Origin: Oenanthe sinensis
Lineage: Eukaryota; Streptophyta; Magnoliopsida; Apiales; Apiaceae
Reading direction: 5' to 3'
Length of the DNA stretch: 64,000 nucleotides
NCBI GenBank assembly: GCA_028671895.1
Contig: JAPMAC010000209.1
Span: forward strand, 24,326,501-24,390,500
The first letter of the stretch is position 1; each line of letters begins with the position of its first letter. The translations under genes were made by a program, and so were the position numbers. The notes below the pieces were generated by a model. It was given only the letters and a program-made list of their open reading frames with translations, ran no database searches and was not told the origin of the DNA. Positions 22,357 through 34,600 of this stretch are shown here, piece by piece.

Positions 22357-23483
22357 TGTTAGCAATAATATTGTTAAGTAAGATAAGTGTCGCAGAAGGA
22401 AGGGTTAAATGCAAATTGATTAATTATAACATATTCTTGCTAACAATAAACAAGATCTATAACTACCAAGTTTAATATGCAAACAATCAAAGCAGATAAA
22501 GAAGACAGTGTTCTAAACTTTAAAAATAATTTTATTATTTTTGTTTTGCTATAATTGATAGGAAATGAATTCCAACTTCGATAAAAATAGTAACAATGAA
22601 TTTGCTAATGTTTCTATATTTGAGAGAAACTCTAGCTCAGTTGCATACATAAAATTGCTTATGAGATATATGTATTTATACTGAAACACATATCCCACTT
22701 ACATGTGCACTTTTCCTTGGTCCTAGAACAAAACTTTAAATAGAAACTGTGCTCTTCTCGTTCAACTTTGTCTTCATTCCATTTGTAGATAAAGCAGCTT
22801 TGAGGTATGTAGAAATCTTTGACTCTTTTATAACGTTTTAACATTTGCTTGTCTTCTCCCAAGTTCCAGTAGTAGTCTTGACAGACTAGGTAGATATGTC
22901 CAAATCATTCCTTGTATTTTCACTATTTTAGTGTGCTACCTAGAACAGACTGTCAGTTTCACTAAAAGTTTATTGTCAACTTTTAGCTATTCTATGGTGA
23001 CGGTATCTTCGGCTATGCATACTTTGCTGTCAAGCTTTGATAGTCTACTAAAATATATTGTCTCCAAAGCTGCTGTCAACTATCATCGCCAATGTTGCTA
23101 TTAGTAAAATTTGTTGCCTTCAAATCTTCAATCTCCGTCAAGTTTACTTTCAAAGGAATATTTGATGTCACATGTTCCTTTGTACTGTCACTTGAATATT
23201 TTGTCATAGACTTGAATGTTGAATGTTATTGTCATGAGTTTGAACCATGTTGTGGATGAACATTTTGTGAACTTCTACTTCATGGATCAAGTTATTACAT
23301 TTGTACAAGACAGTAACTATTAAACTTATTGTCACCTACTTATGCTCTGTTAAACATACTGTTTCAAGTGTCTGTCTAAACATACTCTCAATATACATAT
23401 GACAATATATTTTACTTTGCTTATTATAAATTAAGAGTAAGTAACTTTAGTTGATTACTCTGGTAACACCACAATCCCTAACA
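22357..23483 (-). repeat. 3' LTR of element D
   Basis: A 1,127-bp LTR on the minus strand begins TGTTAGGGATTGTGG at 23,483 and ends ATTATTGCTAACA at 22,357. About ten CTGTCA/TGACAG motifs cluster between 22,877 and 23,400, the same motif as in D's spacer at 54,690-55,055. A TATA-like word occurs near 22,675 (TATAAATACA on the minus strand). Confidence 0.8.
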
Positions 23484-23504
23484 ATCTTCCCCAATTTATT
23501 TTTA
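23484..23504 (-). other. Polypurine tract of element D
   Basis: On the minus strand this reads AAATTGGGGAAGAT directly before the LTR start TGTTAGG. Confidence 0.75.
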
Positions 23505-23589
23505 TGTAAAATAAAGACAAATTCAAAGTGAATTGCAGACGCTAAGTCAACTAAAATAACTGAAGTGTTTGTATAGAAAAATATTCAAG

Positions 23590-24693
23590 AAATTACAATT
23601 ACAAATTCTATAATTTCTCAAGCTACATGTTCCTCTACTCTAAGCAGATTTTCAAATTTTTCTTGAGCTTTCTTCTTCTAATTTCTTCTGAGGATTCTTT
23701 ATTTCATATAGCAATTCCAAAGCTCTTAAGGCCCTTTTCTCTTTAGTAGTCTTGGCATGCTCAGAACATACTCAAGCACCAATTTTACTAATTTATGAGA
23801 TAAGTTCTTGAAGTCTTGATAAAAGTAGTAGTCTTCCACTAGCCCTTTAGAAATGCAGAGATATTTATCTCCAAACTCATCAGTAAGAAATCTGGATTTG
23901 GAAGATGTGAATACTTGTTCTACTATCAGTTTGTTTAGATCATCATCTTCTTTTGACCTTGCTTCAAAAATCTTTCCAGCCAATGTGATATTTTTAAAAT
24001 CACATATCTCTAGGGCTTTATTTTTAAGATCAAATATTTCAAAGTTGGTGATATTGAGAAATTGTCTCTTGACGAGTTCTGTGATTTGAGGCTCCTTCTC
24101 CAGCCAATGTCTTCAGATGTTCAAAGATGATCTCTTTAGCTGATCCACCTGTATTGTAGAATATAATTCTCTCAGGATTTCTTAGAAGACATTATTGAGT
24201 CCTTTCATAATCCACCTTCTTCTCATATTCCTGCTTCTTCTTTGTCTTGATAAATCTTTAAATTTTAGGAATAAGTTTCTGTTCCTCAGGATAAGGATAT
24301 TTAGATAATTGATACTCCAATTTGAGTACAAAGTCAGAGTTTTTATCCTGCAAGGAATCCATACCCCAGAATTCTTTGATCCATTCTTCATTTTTTAACA
24401 TCATTTCATCAGAGTAGATGACTAGCTCAGACTCTTCTACTTCAACACCATCAGAGTAGAAAGTTTCTGATTAGCAACCCTCTAAAAACCTGAGTCTTGA
24501 TATATGTTCCTCTTATGAATAACAACATTCTTCTCACCATGAAAAAGTCAGCCTCCTTCATTTCATATCCCATTACTTCAAAATCTCTCCAATAGAATAG
24601 AAGATATTTACCTTAATCAAATAATTAAATTCAGTCCACTCAACAACAACCTTGGTGAAAAATAATTGAAAAAGTCAGCCTCCTTCATTTCAT
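23590..24693 (-). pseudogene. Element D accessory ORF, distal part (decayed)
   Basis: Minus-strand coding pieces occur with many stops. One near 24,650 reads VVVEWTEFNYL. Others are at 24,450-24,180 and an 85-codon stretch at 23,983-23,726 with SRFLTDEFGDKYLCISKGLV. Position and general composition match the C-terminal third of element C's accessory ORF (41,630-40,584), including a basic, Lys-rich end just before the purine tract. Function is unknown. The proximal part lies at 52,790-54,532, displaced by insertion of F. Confidence 0.6.
24540..24693 (+). repeat. 27-bp direct repeat at the truncated left end of F
   Basis: A 27-bp string starting TGAAAAAGTCAGCC is present exactly at 24,540-24,566 and again at 24,667-24,693. 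The second copy sits precisely where element D sequence stops and F's gag begins. It looks like filler DNA copied from nearby during end joining. Confidence 0.75.
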
Positions 24694-27560
24694 GTCTCAT
24701 GCTCGCAAATATGTGTGCTGAGCTTAAGAAGCAACACGAGCATATAGATGCTTATGAGACGTTTGAGCACAAGATACATTTGAAAATAAAAGGGCACTAT
24801 TCACTTACAAGTAGGGAGAGTGAGACCCGGTTACACCACATGTTCTAAAGATTATAGGGTATAATGAGTACCTTTGATATTTTGGGTTTCCAGATTGGTC
24901 TGGAGACTTAGTTAGATTTGATCTTGCAATCTTTGGATAAATATTATTCTTAGTTTGTTATGAACAATAAAATGAATAAGATTGATAAAACACTCATTGA
25001 GTTGCTAAGCATGTTGAGAACTGCTGAAAGCAATATGATAAATGCATGAACTACTACTATATTGATGGTAAACATAGGGAATGCAAAAGGGAAAGGAAAA
25101 TGGAAAGGCAAGGAGAAGATTTGATTTGTTCCGTTGTCAAACCAAAGTCCAATCCTTAAAGTAGACTCTAAAGTCTGAATGAGGTGTTGATAAAGAAGAC
25201 GATTGTCGCTTCTGTGGAAAATTGGGAGATTGAAAATTAAACTATCATGCTTATTTGGAAGATCTGAAAAAGATGATCAATAAGGGTCAAGCTTTAGGTA
25301 TCGGGTTGGAATTGGAGTAAAAGTAGTTGCTCTGGTTAAAGAAACTCATTACTTAACTTTTAACCTATAAGGAAAATTTAGAACTTGATAATTGTTATAA
25401 CGTGCTTGCAATTGGCAGAGACATTATTTCAGTTTCTTGTTTGGACAGGAAAGGCTTTTTCATTTTAATTAAATAACAATAGTTGTTTATTCTATTTTGA
25501 TGATGAGGCTTATAATGTTGTACAACTAATTAATAATTTATATGTTCTAAAATGACTCAAATCAAATATTACCTTTGGCACTGTTGTTGAGGCCATATTA
25601 ATGAGAAACGCATTTCCAGAATACATAAGGATGCATTCATGGATAAATTTGATTATGAATTATACAAAATGATGTGAATCTTGGTTTATTTGGTAAAATG
25701 ACTAAAGCTCCTTTTACCGGACATGGTGAAGGGGTCATTGAACGGGTATGACTTATACATAGTGATGTATGTGGTCATATGTATACGATGACAAAAGGTA
25801 GATTTTATTAACTTCATAAAATTTACTAATTATTTTAGTAGATACAGATATATGTATCTTTTGAAGAACTAATCCAAATCATTTGAAAAGTTCAAAGACT
25901 ATAAAGATGAAGTTGAAAATATCAAAGAAAAGTTTTTTTTATAGGAGGGATCACACCTTGTTGGACATGGTGCGATCAATGTTGAGTCAATGAATCTTCC
26001 AATTAGTTTCTGGGGTTGCACCCTGGAAACGGCTCCACATGCACTTAACCGTGTTCCTACTAAAATGGTTCAAAATACTCCTTATGAGATATGGACTAAG
26101 AAACGTCACAGCATGTCATTTATGAAAATTTAGGGATGTAAAGCGTTTGTGAAACGTCTAATCTCTGACAAGCTAGGACCAAAATCAGATAAATGTAATT
26201 TTGTGGGATACCCAACTGAAACAGGGGTTTATTCTTTCTATAATCCTTCCGAGAATAAAGTGTTTGTTGCTTGAACTGCTATGTTCCTTGAGAGAGATGC
26301 TCTCTAAGAAAGACAGTGGGAGGATAATAGATCTCGATGAAGTTCGAGACCCACATGATAACATTGAACCAATGGAGGAACCTAAGCAGAATGTAAAAGA
26401 AAACAATACTGCTCAAGAAACACAGGTTGTTCGTAGGTCTGGTAGGATTCACCATTAGCCCGAGATATATTATGGATTTCTCTTAACTAAAGATGGTGAT
26501 GTGATGCTTGTGGATGAAAATGAGCCTCTCACCTACCAAGACGCTATGAACACTCAAGATTCTAAGAGATGAAACATTTATTTTCATGAAACAGTCAAAA
26601 AAAGTTTGACTTTATTCAGAATAAAGATGAAACTTGTGTTTATAAGAAGTTTAGTGGGAGCCATGTGGCATTCCTAGTATTATATGTTGATGATATATTA
26701 CTAATAGGGAATGACATTCCTTCTCTATAGACTGTGGAGACTTGGTTGAGAAATAATTTCTCAATGAAAGACTTAGGCGATGTGACCTATATATTAGGGA
26801 TCATGATCTATAGAGATAGATCAAGGAGATTGATCGGCCTAAGTTAGAGTACATACATTGACAAAGTTTTACATCAATTTCGAATGCAAAGAGGCTAAAT
26901 GGATATGTCCCAATGTCTCATGGGATAATGATCTCAAAATAAAATTTGTCCTAAATTATTGGATGATAAAGACCGCATGAGTAAAGTTTCATATGCGTTA
27001 GCAATTGGTTTTATAATGTATGCAATGATATGTACTCGTCCTGATGTCTCGTATGCTTTAAGCATGACGAGTAGGTACTGGTCTAATTCAGGTGAAAGTC
27101 ACTGGACGGCAGTCAAGAATATTCTTAAGTACTTGAAGAGGACTAAAGATTCATTCTTGTTATATGGAGGAGATGTGAAGCTAGTTATAAGAGGTTTCAG
27201 TGATACTGGTTTCTAGACAGACAAAGATGATTTAATGTTTCTGTCTGGCTTTGTGTTTTATCTATTTTTATTGAGATGTTGTATGCTGGAATAGTTCACA
27301 GCAGAGACAGTTATTGATTCTACAATAGAGCCTGAGTATATTGATGCTTGCGAAGCAGCCAAAGAGGCTGTTTCGGCATGTACTTAGGAGATATCACCTA
27401 ATTAATGAGATTAATGATCAAGGAGATATACATATATGTAAAGTGCATACTAATAATAATATTGCAGACCCACTGACTAAGGCTTTGTCGCAGTAGAAGC
27501 ACGAAAGTCATACTAGTTCCATGAGTATTGGATACTTGGGTAATTCGCTCTAGTGCAAGT
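24694..27560 (+). pseudogene. pol: Element F gag-pol remnant
   Basis: A degraded homologue of B's polyprotein. It begins in the gag domain at the ANMCAELKKQHEHIDAYE block (B residues ~80-97). It then passes through the basic linker, a broken zinc knuckle, protease-integrase (25,550-26,000) and the GCKAFVKR block. RT has YVDDILLIGND near 26,685, and RNase H runs to 27,540. Internal deletions remove much of the integrase catalytic core (near 25,935) and the first half of RT (near 26,570). Stops and frameshifts are numerous. It ends with a CGGAGA purine stretch directly before the LTR. Confidence 0.9.
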
Positions 27561-27567
27561 CGGAGAT

Positions 27568-27998
27568 TGTTAGTAATTGTTCTCTAGAGACAATACTTTT
27601 TATATTTTAAGAAAAATATTTATTATTAAGGATTACGTTTTATTGATTATTATTTATTGATTCTGTTTTATTTACTGCGTAATAAATTGAAAGCATAATA
27701 AATGTCCTTGGAATTTTGATACGTATTATATATCTTTAAGTATGTGACTTAAAAATGAGATTATATGAATAGTATCTTATTCCTAAAATTTCCTAGTCAA
27801 GTATTACTATTTAAGGACAATAATAATGCACAAAGACTAGTATGTTTCTTGACAGATGACCACATCTCATTGGTCATAGGTATGGTGATACTAAAGTCAA
27901 GAACATAAGTGCATGCATGGCACTGGAATGACCCGCCGTGAGATTATACATGTTAAATAAGTGTCATAAGTAATTCTCACTGTGATAATGGTGTAATG
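27568..27998 (+). repeat. Element F 3' LTR, first piece
   Basis: Starts TGTTAGTAATTGTTC and follows B's LTR (TGTTAGTG...) with moderate divergence. It stops at TAATG, the B target site. Confidence 0.88.
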
Positions 27999-29545
27999 TG
28001 TTAGTGTAGGTGCCCTAGAGGCAATACAATGTTTCCTTTAATAAACCTTTATGTCATTTGATTATTCAATAAACGTATTTATTATGACTTTAATTACTGC
28101 GATATATTTGTTAGCATAATAAATGTCCTTAGAATCATGATACAAGTTATATAGTTTAAGTACATGACTTGAACTTGAGATTATATAATATATCATATTC
28201 TTAAATGTCCCTAGTCGAGTATTATTATTATAGGACAATAATAATACATAAATAGACTAGTATGTTGTTTGACAGATAACCATATCTCATTGGTTATAAG
28301 TATGGGGATACTAAAGTCAATGCATAGGTACATGTAGGAGTACATGGTACTGGACAGACCCACAGTGAGATTCTTCATGTTTAATAAAGTCATAAGAAAG
28401 ACTCACAGTGATAATGGTGTAATGATCCTCTGACTTGAGATCATTATATTTCTATACGAGGATTAATATACTCTGACTACATTAAAAGTTACCTTTGACC
28501 GGGTGATGATAAAAGTGGACATCGGGTATATCATGAGTCGTATGAGAAATATGAATGATAGATAAAGGATTTAACCCTCCTATAATTAGGAGAGATATTA
28601 TTGGCCTCTTGATTGAGTGAGACTATAAAATGCATGGCCGTGCTCAAATAATGATTTGTTTTTCATAGTCTACTCATGGATCAAGTAAACCCGGATTAAA
28701 TGTTGAAGAGGATGACTAAACACATGCCTCGAGTTTAATCTATAATATATATGGTTAAAGGGATTATATTACACGGAAACATTATTCATGAAAGGTTTTA
28801 TCAAATCACGATTTAATTATTGTTTAATTGGATAGCAATGATGTATTACTAGATACCGCTCATTGTTTATAATTTTATTGGAGAATAAAATTATTGCTAA
28901 TTAAATAATAGCCTATAGGGTCACACACATAGAGCATCTAGAGGAATAGTTAATTTAAATTATAGATTTAAATTAATTGATGATTGTTTGAATTTTATTA
29001 TATTAATTAAGTGAGACTTAATTAATTGAAATAATATAAATTCGAAGCTGAAGAGGATTTCTGCCCATAATAATTAAGTATGACTTAATTATTAATTAAA
29101 TAATAGAAACATGTTTTATTATTTAATCTTATACCTACATGGGTTAGGTTTTACTGCTTAGGCCCGTTTAACCAGTCATTATAAATAGATAATGATAGGT
29201 TAAAAGAGCTACACGTTTTATATGATAAAACCCTAGAGGCAGAGCAAGGAGGCAGCAAAGGCAGTCATTCGAATTCATCAAAGGAGGCTAGTACATCCAT
29301 CCCGTGATCAAGATCGTGAGACGTTCTTGAAGGTGCTCGTGTGGATACCATAGAGGTGCTTTCGAGAGGAAGACACAAAATCGTGATAGCAAGGATCTCC
29401 GTTGAGTTCGTGAAAGTCAAGACAAGAATAGGTATGATTCTGTTTACCATAATCAGTCAAGTCTTATACATGATCCTGCGTTTGGGTTCCAAAATTTTGT
29501 TATATTTACGTTTATCCGCTGCGTTTTATGCCTCGGAACCCAACA
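27999..29545 (+). repeat. 5' LTR of element B
   Basis: Begins TGTTAGTGTAGGTGCCC and ends GGAACCCAACA. It differs from the 3' LTR only near 28,880 (G/A), 29,129 (T/C), 29,490 (C/T) and 29,510 (G/A). TTAAGT/ACTTAA palindromes lie at about 28,995-29,095. Confidence 0.96.
29180..29187 (+). promoter_or_regulatory. Putative TATA box of the element B LTR
   Basis: TATAAATA lies about 365 bp before the LTR end; the identical site is at 36,790-36,797 in the 3' LTR. A second candidate (CTATAAAA) lies near 28,624. Which is used cannot be decided from sequence. Confidence 0.55.
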
Positions 29546-29546
29546 A

Positions 29547-29558
29547 TGGCATCAGAGC
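29547..29558 (+). other. Primer-binding site of element B
   Basis: TGGCATCAGAGC, one base after the LTR. It is one change from the TGGTATCAGAGC that pairs with initiator methionine tRNA. Confidence 0.85.
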
Positions 29559-29768
29559 TACGTGTATAAGGGACTGATTTGGTTACGTGTTTTATGTATT
29601 TGATGCATACATGCCTGTTTTGGTGACTGCCATTCCATGCTACTGCTTTGTCATAATCTGTTATGCGACTGCCATGCCTGTTATGAGACTGCTATGCTTC
29701 TGCCAATATGTAACTGTCAGAGAATGTATATTCAGTGTCTGATCAGAGTTTGTGAAATTGGGGCTGGG

Positions 29769-30065
29769 TCAGAGTTTAACAAACTCTGATGGACTCGCTC
29801 AGAGTTTAATAAACTCTGATGGTCTGATCAGAGTTTAGCAGTAAACTCTGATGGACTGTGTCAGAGTTTAACAAACTCTGATGGACTCGCTCAGAGTTTA
29901 ATAAACTCTGATGGTCAGGTCAGAGTATAGAGCATGGTCAGAGTTTAACAAACTCCGATGGTCTCTGATCAGAGTTTAGCAGTAAACTCTGATGGACTGT
30001 GCTGATCAGAGTTTAGCAGTAAACTCTGATGGACTGTGCTGATCAGAGTTTAGCAGTAAACTCTG
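29769..30065 (+). repeat. Array of nine TCAGAGTTT...AAACTCTGA hairpins in the B leader
   Basis: Nine inverted-repeat units begin near 29,769, 29,799, 29,828, 29,861, 29,891, 29,939, 29,969, 30,005 and 30,042. The short form has 9-bp arms TCAGAGTTT/AAACTCTGA around a 3-nt loop (AAC or AAT). The long form has 10-bp arms around GCAG. Units are joined by GGACT-C/G-rich spacers, and the last three have a 36-37-bp period. In RNA they would make a string of stable stem-loops close to the primer-binding site. Confidence 0.9.
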
Positions 30066-30199
30066 ATGGACTGTATAAATTGCAGTGGGGAAAAAGGCCA
30101 ACAGATATGATCTGTAGTTCAGAAATTGATGATTTCTGAATAGGACTGGTCTTCGAAAATAAAAAATTTCCAAGCTGACCTGGCAGCTCGACCCCAGCT

Positions 30200-30280
30200 G
30201 GGGGCTGCCGCCCCCAGACCCCGCCCGGGGGCTGCCGCCCCCGAACCCCCGCCCAGGGGCTGCCGCCCCCGGACCCCCGC
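30200..30280 (+). repeat. Three GC-rich 26-28-bp tandem repeats
   Basis: Three units of GGGGGCTGCCGCCCCC followed by a Pro-codon-like GACCCCCGCCC tail start at 30,200, 30,227 and 30,255 (the third begins AGGGGC). The core GGGGGC-TGCC-GCCCCC is a perfect 6-bp stem with a 4-nt loop. The base composition is sharply different from the AT-rich surroundings. Confidence 0.88.
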
Positions 30281-31628
30281 AATATTTTATTTTGTGTACT
30301 TGAGCATGGTGCTGGTTATGGCCCTTAGACCCCTAGATTAATGGTTTTGGTTTTGGTTTTATAAATACGACTTGCATGTCGTTTTCTTCATTCTTGTAAT
30401 TGTTTAACCTCGAATGTAAGTCGAGTTTTCTTATGTAAGTACATTAGTATAGGTTGTATTCAATTATTCCATGTAATGTACTTGAAGACTGAAAGATGAT
30501 CCAAGAAGAGGAGCAGGCACTAGTGGATACAAGAAGAATGAAGACATGTAATTGTATTTATATTTTACCACCATAGATTGACTTTGATCCTTTCATTAGC
30601 TCGAAAGGATCACATAGGAAAGGGGCCATAACCAAGCACGTTTACATACTGCACTTTACATATTGATGTATGAATGATGCATGCTTTAATTAGATTAATC
30701 ATGTATGTATGTATGTATTAGATACGACACCCATGCCATGCTTGCCATGCTAAACAAGATAAAATCTGTAACGATTTAAGATTTTAAAATTAACAAACGA
30801 TCATGAGATTCTTGTGTTTATGAAATATGGATTTTTTAAACACGGAATTGAATATAGATTTTGATATCTATAATTGGGATTTTCTGACAAAAACGGATAT
30901 GCGTATTCGTAAGGCTGATGGGTTTTAAGTGTGACCACTGGTATCCTCCATCTACCTGGGAAATGAACAATTTAAGATGTCAATTTGAAATATTTAGTTC
31001 AAGGAAAAATTGAGGATCTCTTCATGATGTGATCATGATCGTCGTAAATTTTCTAAACCCCTTAACAAAATATTAAGTTTTAATCGGATGCTTTCCAATG
31101 AATGAACACTCATCGAATCCTAGATCGATTAGGGGAAAGACTGTCAGTGATAGGGGACTCCTATCTATCGTGGTGAGATGCGACGAATATAAGCGGTTAT
31201 ATTCGGCCGTTGTATCATTGGGTCAAACTTAACTGAGTCGTCATAATAAGGTGAAAGTAAACGGTTATATTCAACCATTATGAACTTAGAAGCATAGAGT
31301 TTGGTTAAAAATCTATTAGATAGATAAGATCAATCGTTGCTCACCAAACTATCCAAGAATTATATATGATATAATTGACAAATGTTGTCTACCTAAATAA
31401 TCATTCTTAAGGACTTCCAGTGGTTGACTTGAGACATGACGAAATATGGATCTTGGCTCACTAGAAAGGATTATGGGATATACTTTCCAAATTAATAGTA
31501 AGGGCTATTGATTTGATAAAAATAGTGGGAGATATATTATGAATGTATCATAATCATTTGAACATAATAAATAACTCAGACAATCTAATGTTTAATTTTG
31601 TGCTTTTATCATTGTAGATACCAAAGTA

Positions 31629-34600
31629 ATGACAAACAACACAAACACACTATCCGTACGATCTGTCCTTGAGAAGGATAAGCTGACAGGAGGAAACAAC
31701 TTCCTAGACTGGCAGAGGAATTTGAGGATTGTCCTCAGGCAGGAGCGCAAGCTTCATGTCATTGATATTCCTCCGGCAGGTCCCCTTCCTGAGGGCGCTA
31801 CTGTTGAGGAACGAGCGGCCCACACTAAGGATGAGAATGATGCAACTGATGTTGCGTGTCTTATGTTAGCAACTATGAGTGCTGAGCTTCAAAGACAGCA
31901 TGTGCATATGGATGCATATACTATCAATGAGCACTTGCAAAGCATGTTTGCAAGCCAAACTCGTCAAGAAAGGTTCAACACGAGCAAGTCACTCTTTAAC
32001 TGCAAACAAGGGGCAAATGAACCAGTTGGCCTACATGTTCTGAAGATGATTGGTTACATTGAGTATCTTGATACTTTGGGTTTCCCGATTGGTCCGGAAA
32101 CTGGTATTGACCTAATCTTGAATTCTTTGAACAACAAATTCACTCAGTTTGTTATGAACTACAATATGAATGAGTTTGACAAAACACCTACTGAATTGTT
32201 GGCTATGTTGAGAACATATGAGACCAACATGAAGACGGCTGAACCTGCTCCCATACTGATGGTGGGCAATAAAGGTAAGGCCAAAGGGAAAGGCAAGTGG
32301 AAGGGTAAGAAGAAGACAGGTTCTGATTCTACACCCAAGCCAAAGTCAGGTCCTAAACAGGCTTTAAAGCCTAAAGGTGGGGTCGCTAAGGGTGAATGTC
32401 ACTACTGTAAGAAAACTGGTCACTGGAAGAGAAACTGTTCAGTTTACTTGGAGGATCTGAAGAAGAAGAGGGCTGAGCAAGCTTCTAATTCAGGTATATA
32501 TGTTATAGAAGTCAATCTGTCTATTTCTACATCTTGGGTATTGGATACCGGATGTGCTTCTCACATTTGTATAAATGTGCAGGAAATGCAGAGAAGTAGG
32601 ACATTGGCTAAAGGAGAAATGGACCTACGAGTTGGCAACGGAGCAAGAGTTGCTGCTTTAGCTGTAGGAACCTATTATTTATTTTTGCCCTCTGGGCTAG
32701 TTTTAGAACTGGAGAATTGTTATTACGTGCCTGCAATTCGCAAAAACATTATTTCTGTTTCTTGTTTGGACAAGAAAGGTTTTTCGTTTACAATAAAGGA
32801 CAACAGTTGCTCTTTTGCTTTGAATGATTTAACCTATGGTGTTGCGCGTTTGTTTAATGGTTTATATGTTCTTGACTTAGATAATCCTGTCTGTAATATA
32901 GAAAACAAACGACTTAAAGTTAATGACTCAAATCAAACATACCTCTGGCATTGTCGTCTAGGCCATATAAATGAGAAACGCATATCCAAATTACATAAGG
33001 ATGGATATTTGGATAAGTTTGATTTTGAATCATACCAAGAATGCGAATCTTGTTTGCTTGGTAAAATGACTAAAGCCCCTTTCACTGGTAAGGGTCAAAG
33101 GGCCACTGAACGTTTGGAGCTAATACATAGTGATGTATGTGGCCCAATGCGTGTGATGGCTAAAGGAGGCTACTACTACTTCATAACATTTACTGATGAT
33201 TTCAGTAGATATGGATATGTATATCTTATGAAGAATAAATCCGATTCTTTTGAAAAGTTCAAAGAATACAAGGCTGAAGTAGAGAAGCAAATTGGCGGAG
33301 GTGCAAGTATTAAAATCTTACGATCTGATCGTGGAGGAGAATACTTGAGCACTGAATTTAAAGATTATTTAAAGGAGTGTGGTATTGTATCACAACTCAC
33401 TCCGCCAGGTACACCTCAATGGAATGGAGTTTCAGAGAGGAGAAATCGCACCTTGTTGGACATGGTGCGATCGATGATGAGTCATGCAGATCTTCCAATT
33501 AGTTTCTGGGGTTATGCTCTAGAAACAGCGGCTTTCACACTTAACCGTGTTCCTACTAAGAAGGTTCAAAAGACTCCATATGAGATATGGAAGAAGAAAC
33601 GGTCAGGCATGAGCTTTATGAAAGTTTGGGGATGCAAGGCGTTTGTGAAGCGTCAAGTATCTGACAAGCTTGGACCTAAATCTGAAGAGTGCAATTTTGT
33701 GGGATACCCTAAAGAAACAAAGGCGTATTATTTCTATAGTCCTTCTGAGCAAAAAGTGTTTATTGCTCGAGATGCTGTCTTCATGGAAAGGGATTTTGTT
33801 TCCAAAAGAAACAGTGGGAGAACTATAGATCTCGATGAAGATCGAGAACCACAAAATAGCATTGAACCTGAAGTGGAACAAGAGCAGGATAATTATAATG
33901 CTCAACAAACACAGGTTGTTCGTAGAACTGGTAGAATTCGCCATGAGCCAGAGAGATATGGATTTCTCTTGACTCAATGTGGTGATTTGATGCTCATAGA
34001 TGAAGATGAGCCTCTCACATACCAAGATGCTATGAGCAGTCCAGAATCTAAGAGATGGCTAGAAGCCATGAAATCCGAGATGGAATCCATGTATGAAAAC
34101 CAAGTATGGACTTTGGTTGATCCACCTGAAGGGGTAAAACCCATAGGGTGCAAATGGGTTTTCAAGAAGAAAACTGACATGGATGGAAATGTTCAGACCT
34201 ATAAAGCAAGACTGGTTGCAAAAGGTTTCAGACAAATTCATGGTATTGACTATGACGAGACTTTCTCACCAGTGGCTATGGTCAAGTCCATAAGGATTTT
34301 GCTTGCTATTGCAGCATTCCATGATTATGAAATCTGGCAAATGGATGTCAAAACAGCCTTCCTTAACGGAATACTTGAAGAGGATGTGGATGTGTACATG
34401 ACACAACCTGAAGGTTTTGTCGATCCAAGGAATGTTAGCAAGGTATGTAAATTACGTCGATCCATTTATGGATTGAAGCAAGCCTCTAGGAGATGGAATA
34501 TCCGTTTCGATGAAACAGTCAAAGAGTATGGCTTTGTTCAAAACGAAGATGAACCTTGTGTTTACAAGAAGGTTAGTGAGAGCCATGTGGCATTCATAGT

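Larger units (their letters stand above)
29559..31628 (+). other. Long 5' leader of element B
   Basis: About 2.07 kb between the primer-binding site and the gag-pol start, without a supported gene. In order it holds CTGCCATGCC-type repeats (29,610-29,700), a nine-hairpin array (29,769-30,065), three GC-rich repeats (30,200-30,280), a short ATGT run near 30,700, and ordinary AT-rich sequence. Many upstream ATGs precede 31,629, so scanning translation of gag-pol would be inefficient. An internal entry site or splicing is possible but not shown. Confidence 0.7.

Noticed and set aside
28211..28393. A 60-codon hydrophobic open frame antisense in the B LTR, also at 35,821-36,003 and in the solo LTR at 39,786-39,986
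   Set aside because: Identical copies only reflect LTR identity. The diverged solo LTR copy shows several amino-acid-changing differences and a changed end. There is no sign of a start context or coding conservation.
29769..30065. Possible CRISPR array (regular palindromic repeats with spacers)
   Set aside because: The spacers are themselves near-identical, the context is a plant retrotransposon leader and there are no cas genes. The same reasoning excludes 19,391-20,046.
30043..30282. Gly/Arg/Pro-rich minus-strand open frame
   Set aside because: It comes from the GC-rich triple repeat and hairpin array; no homology or coding signal.
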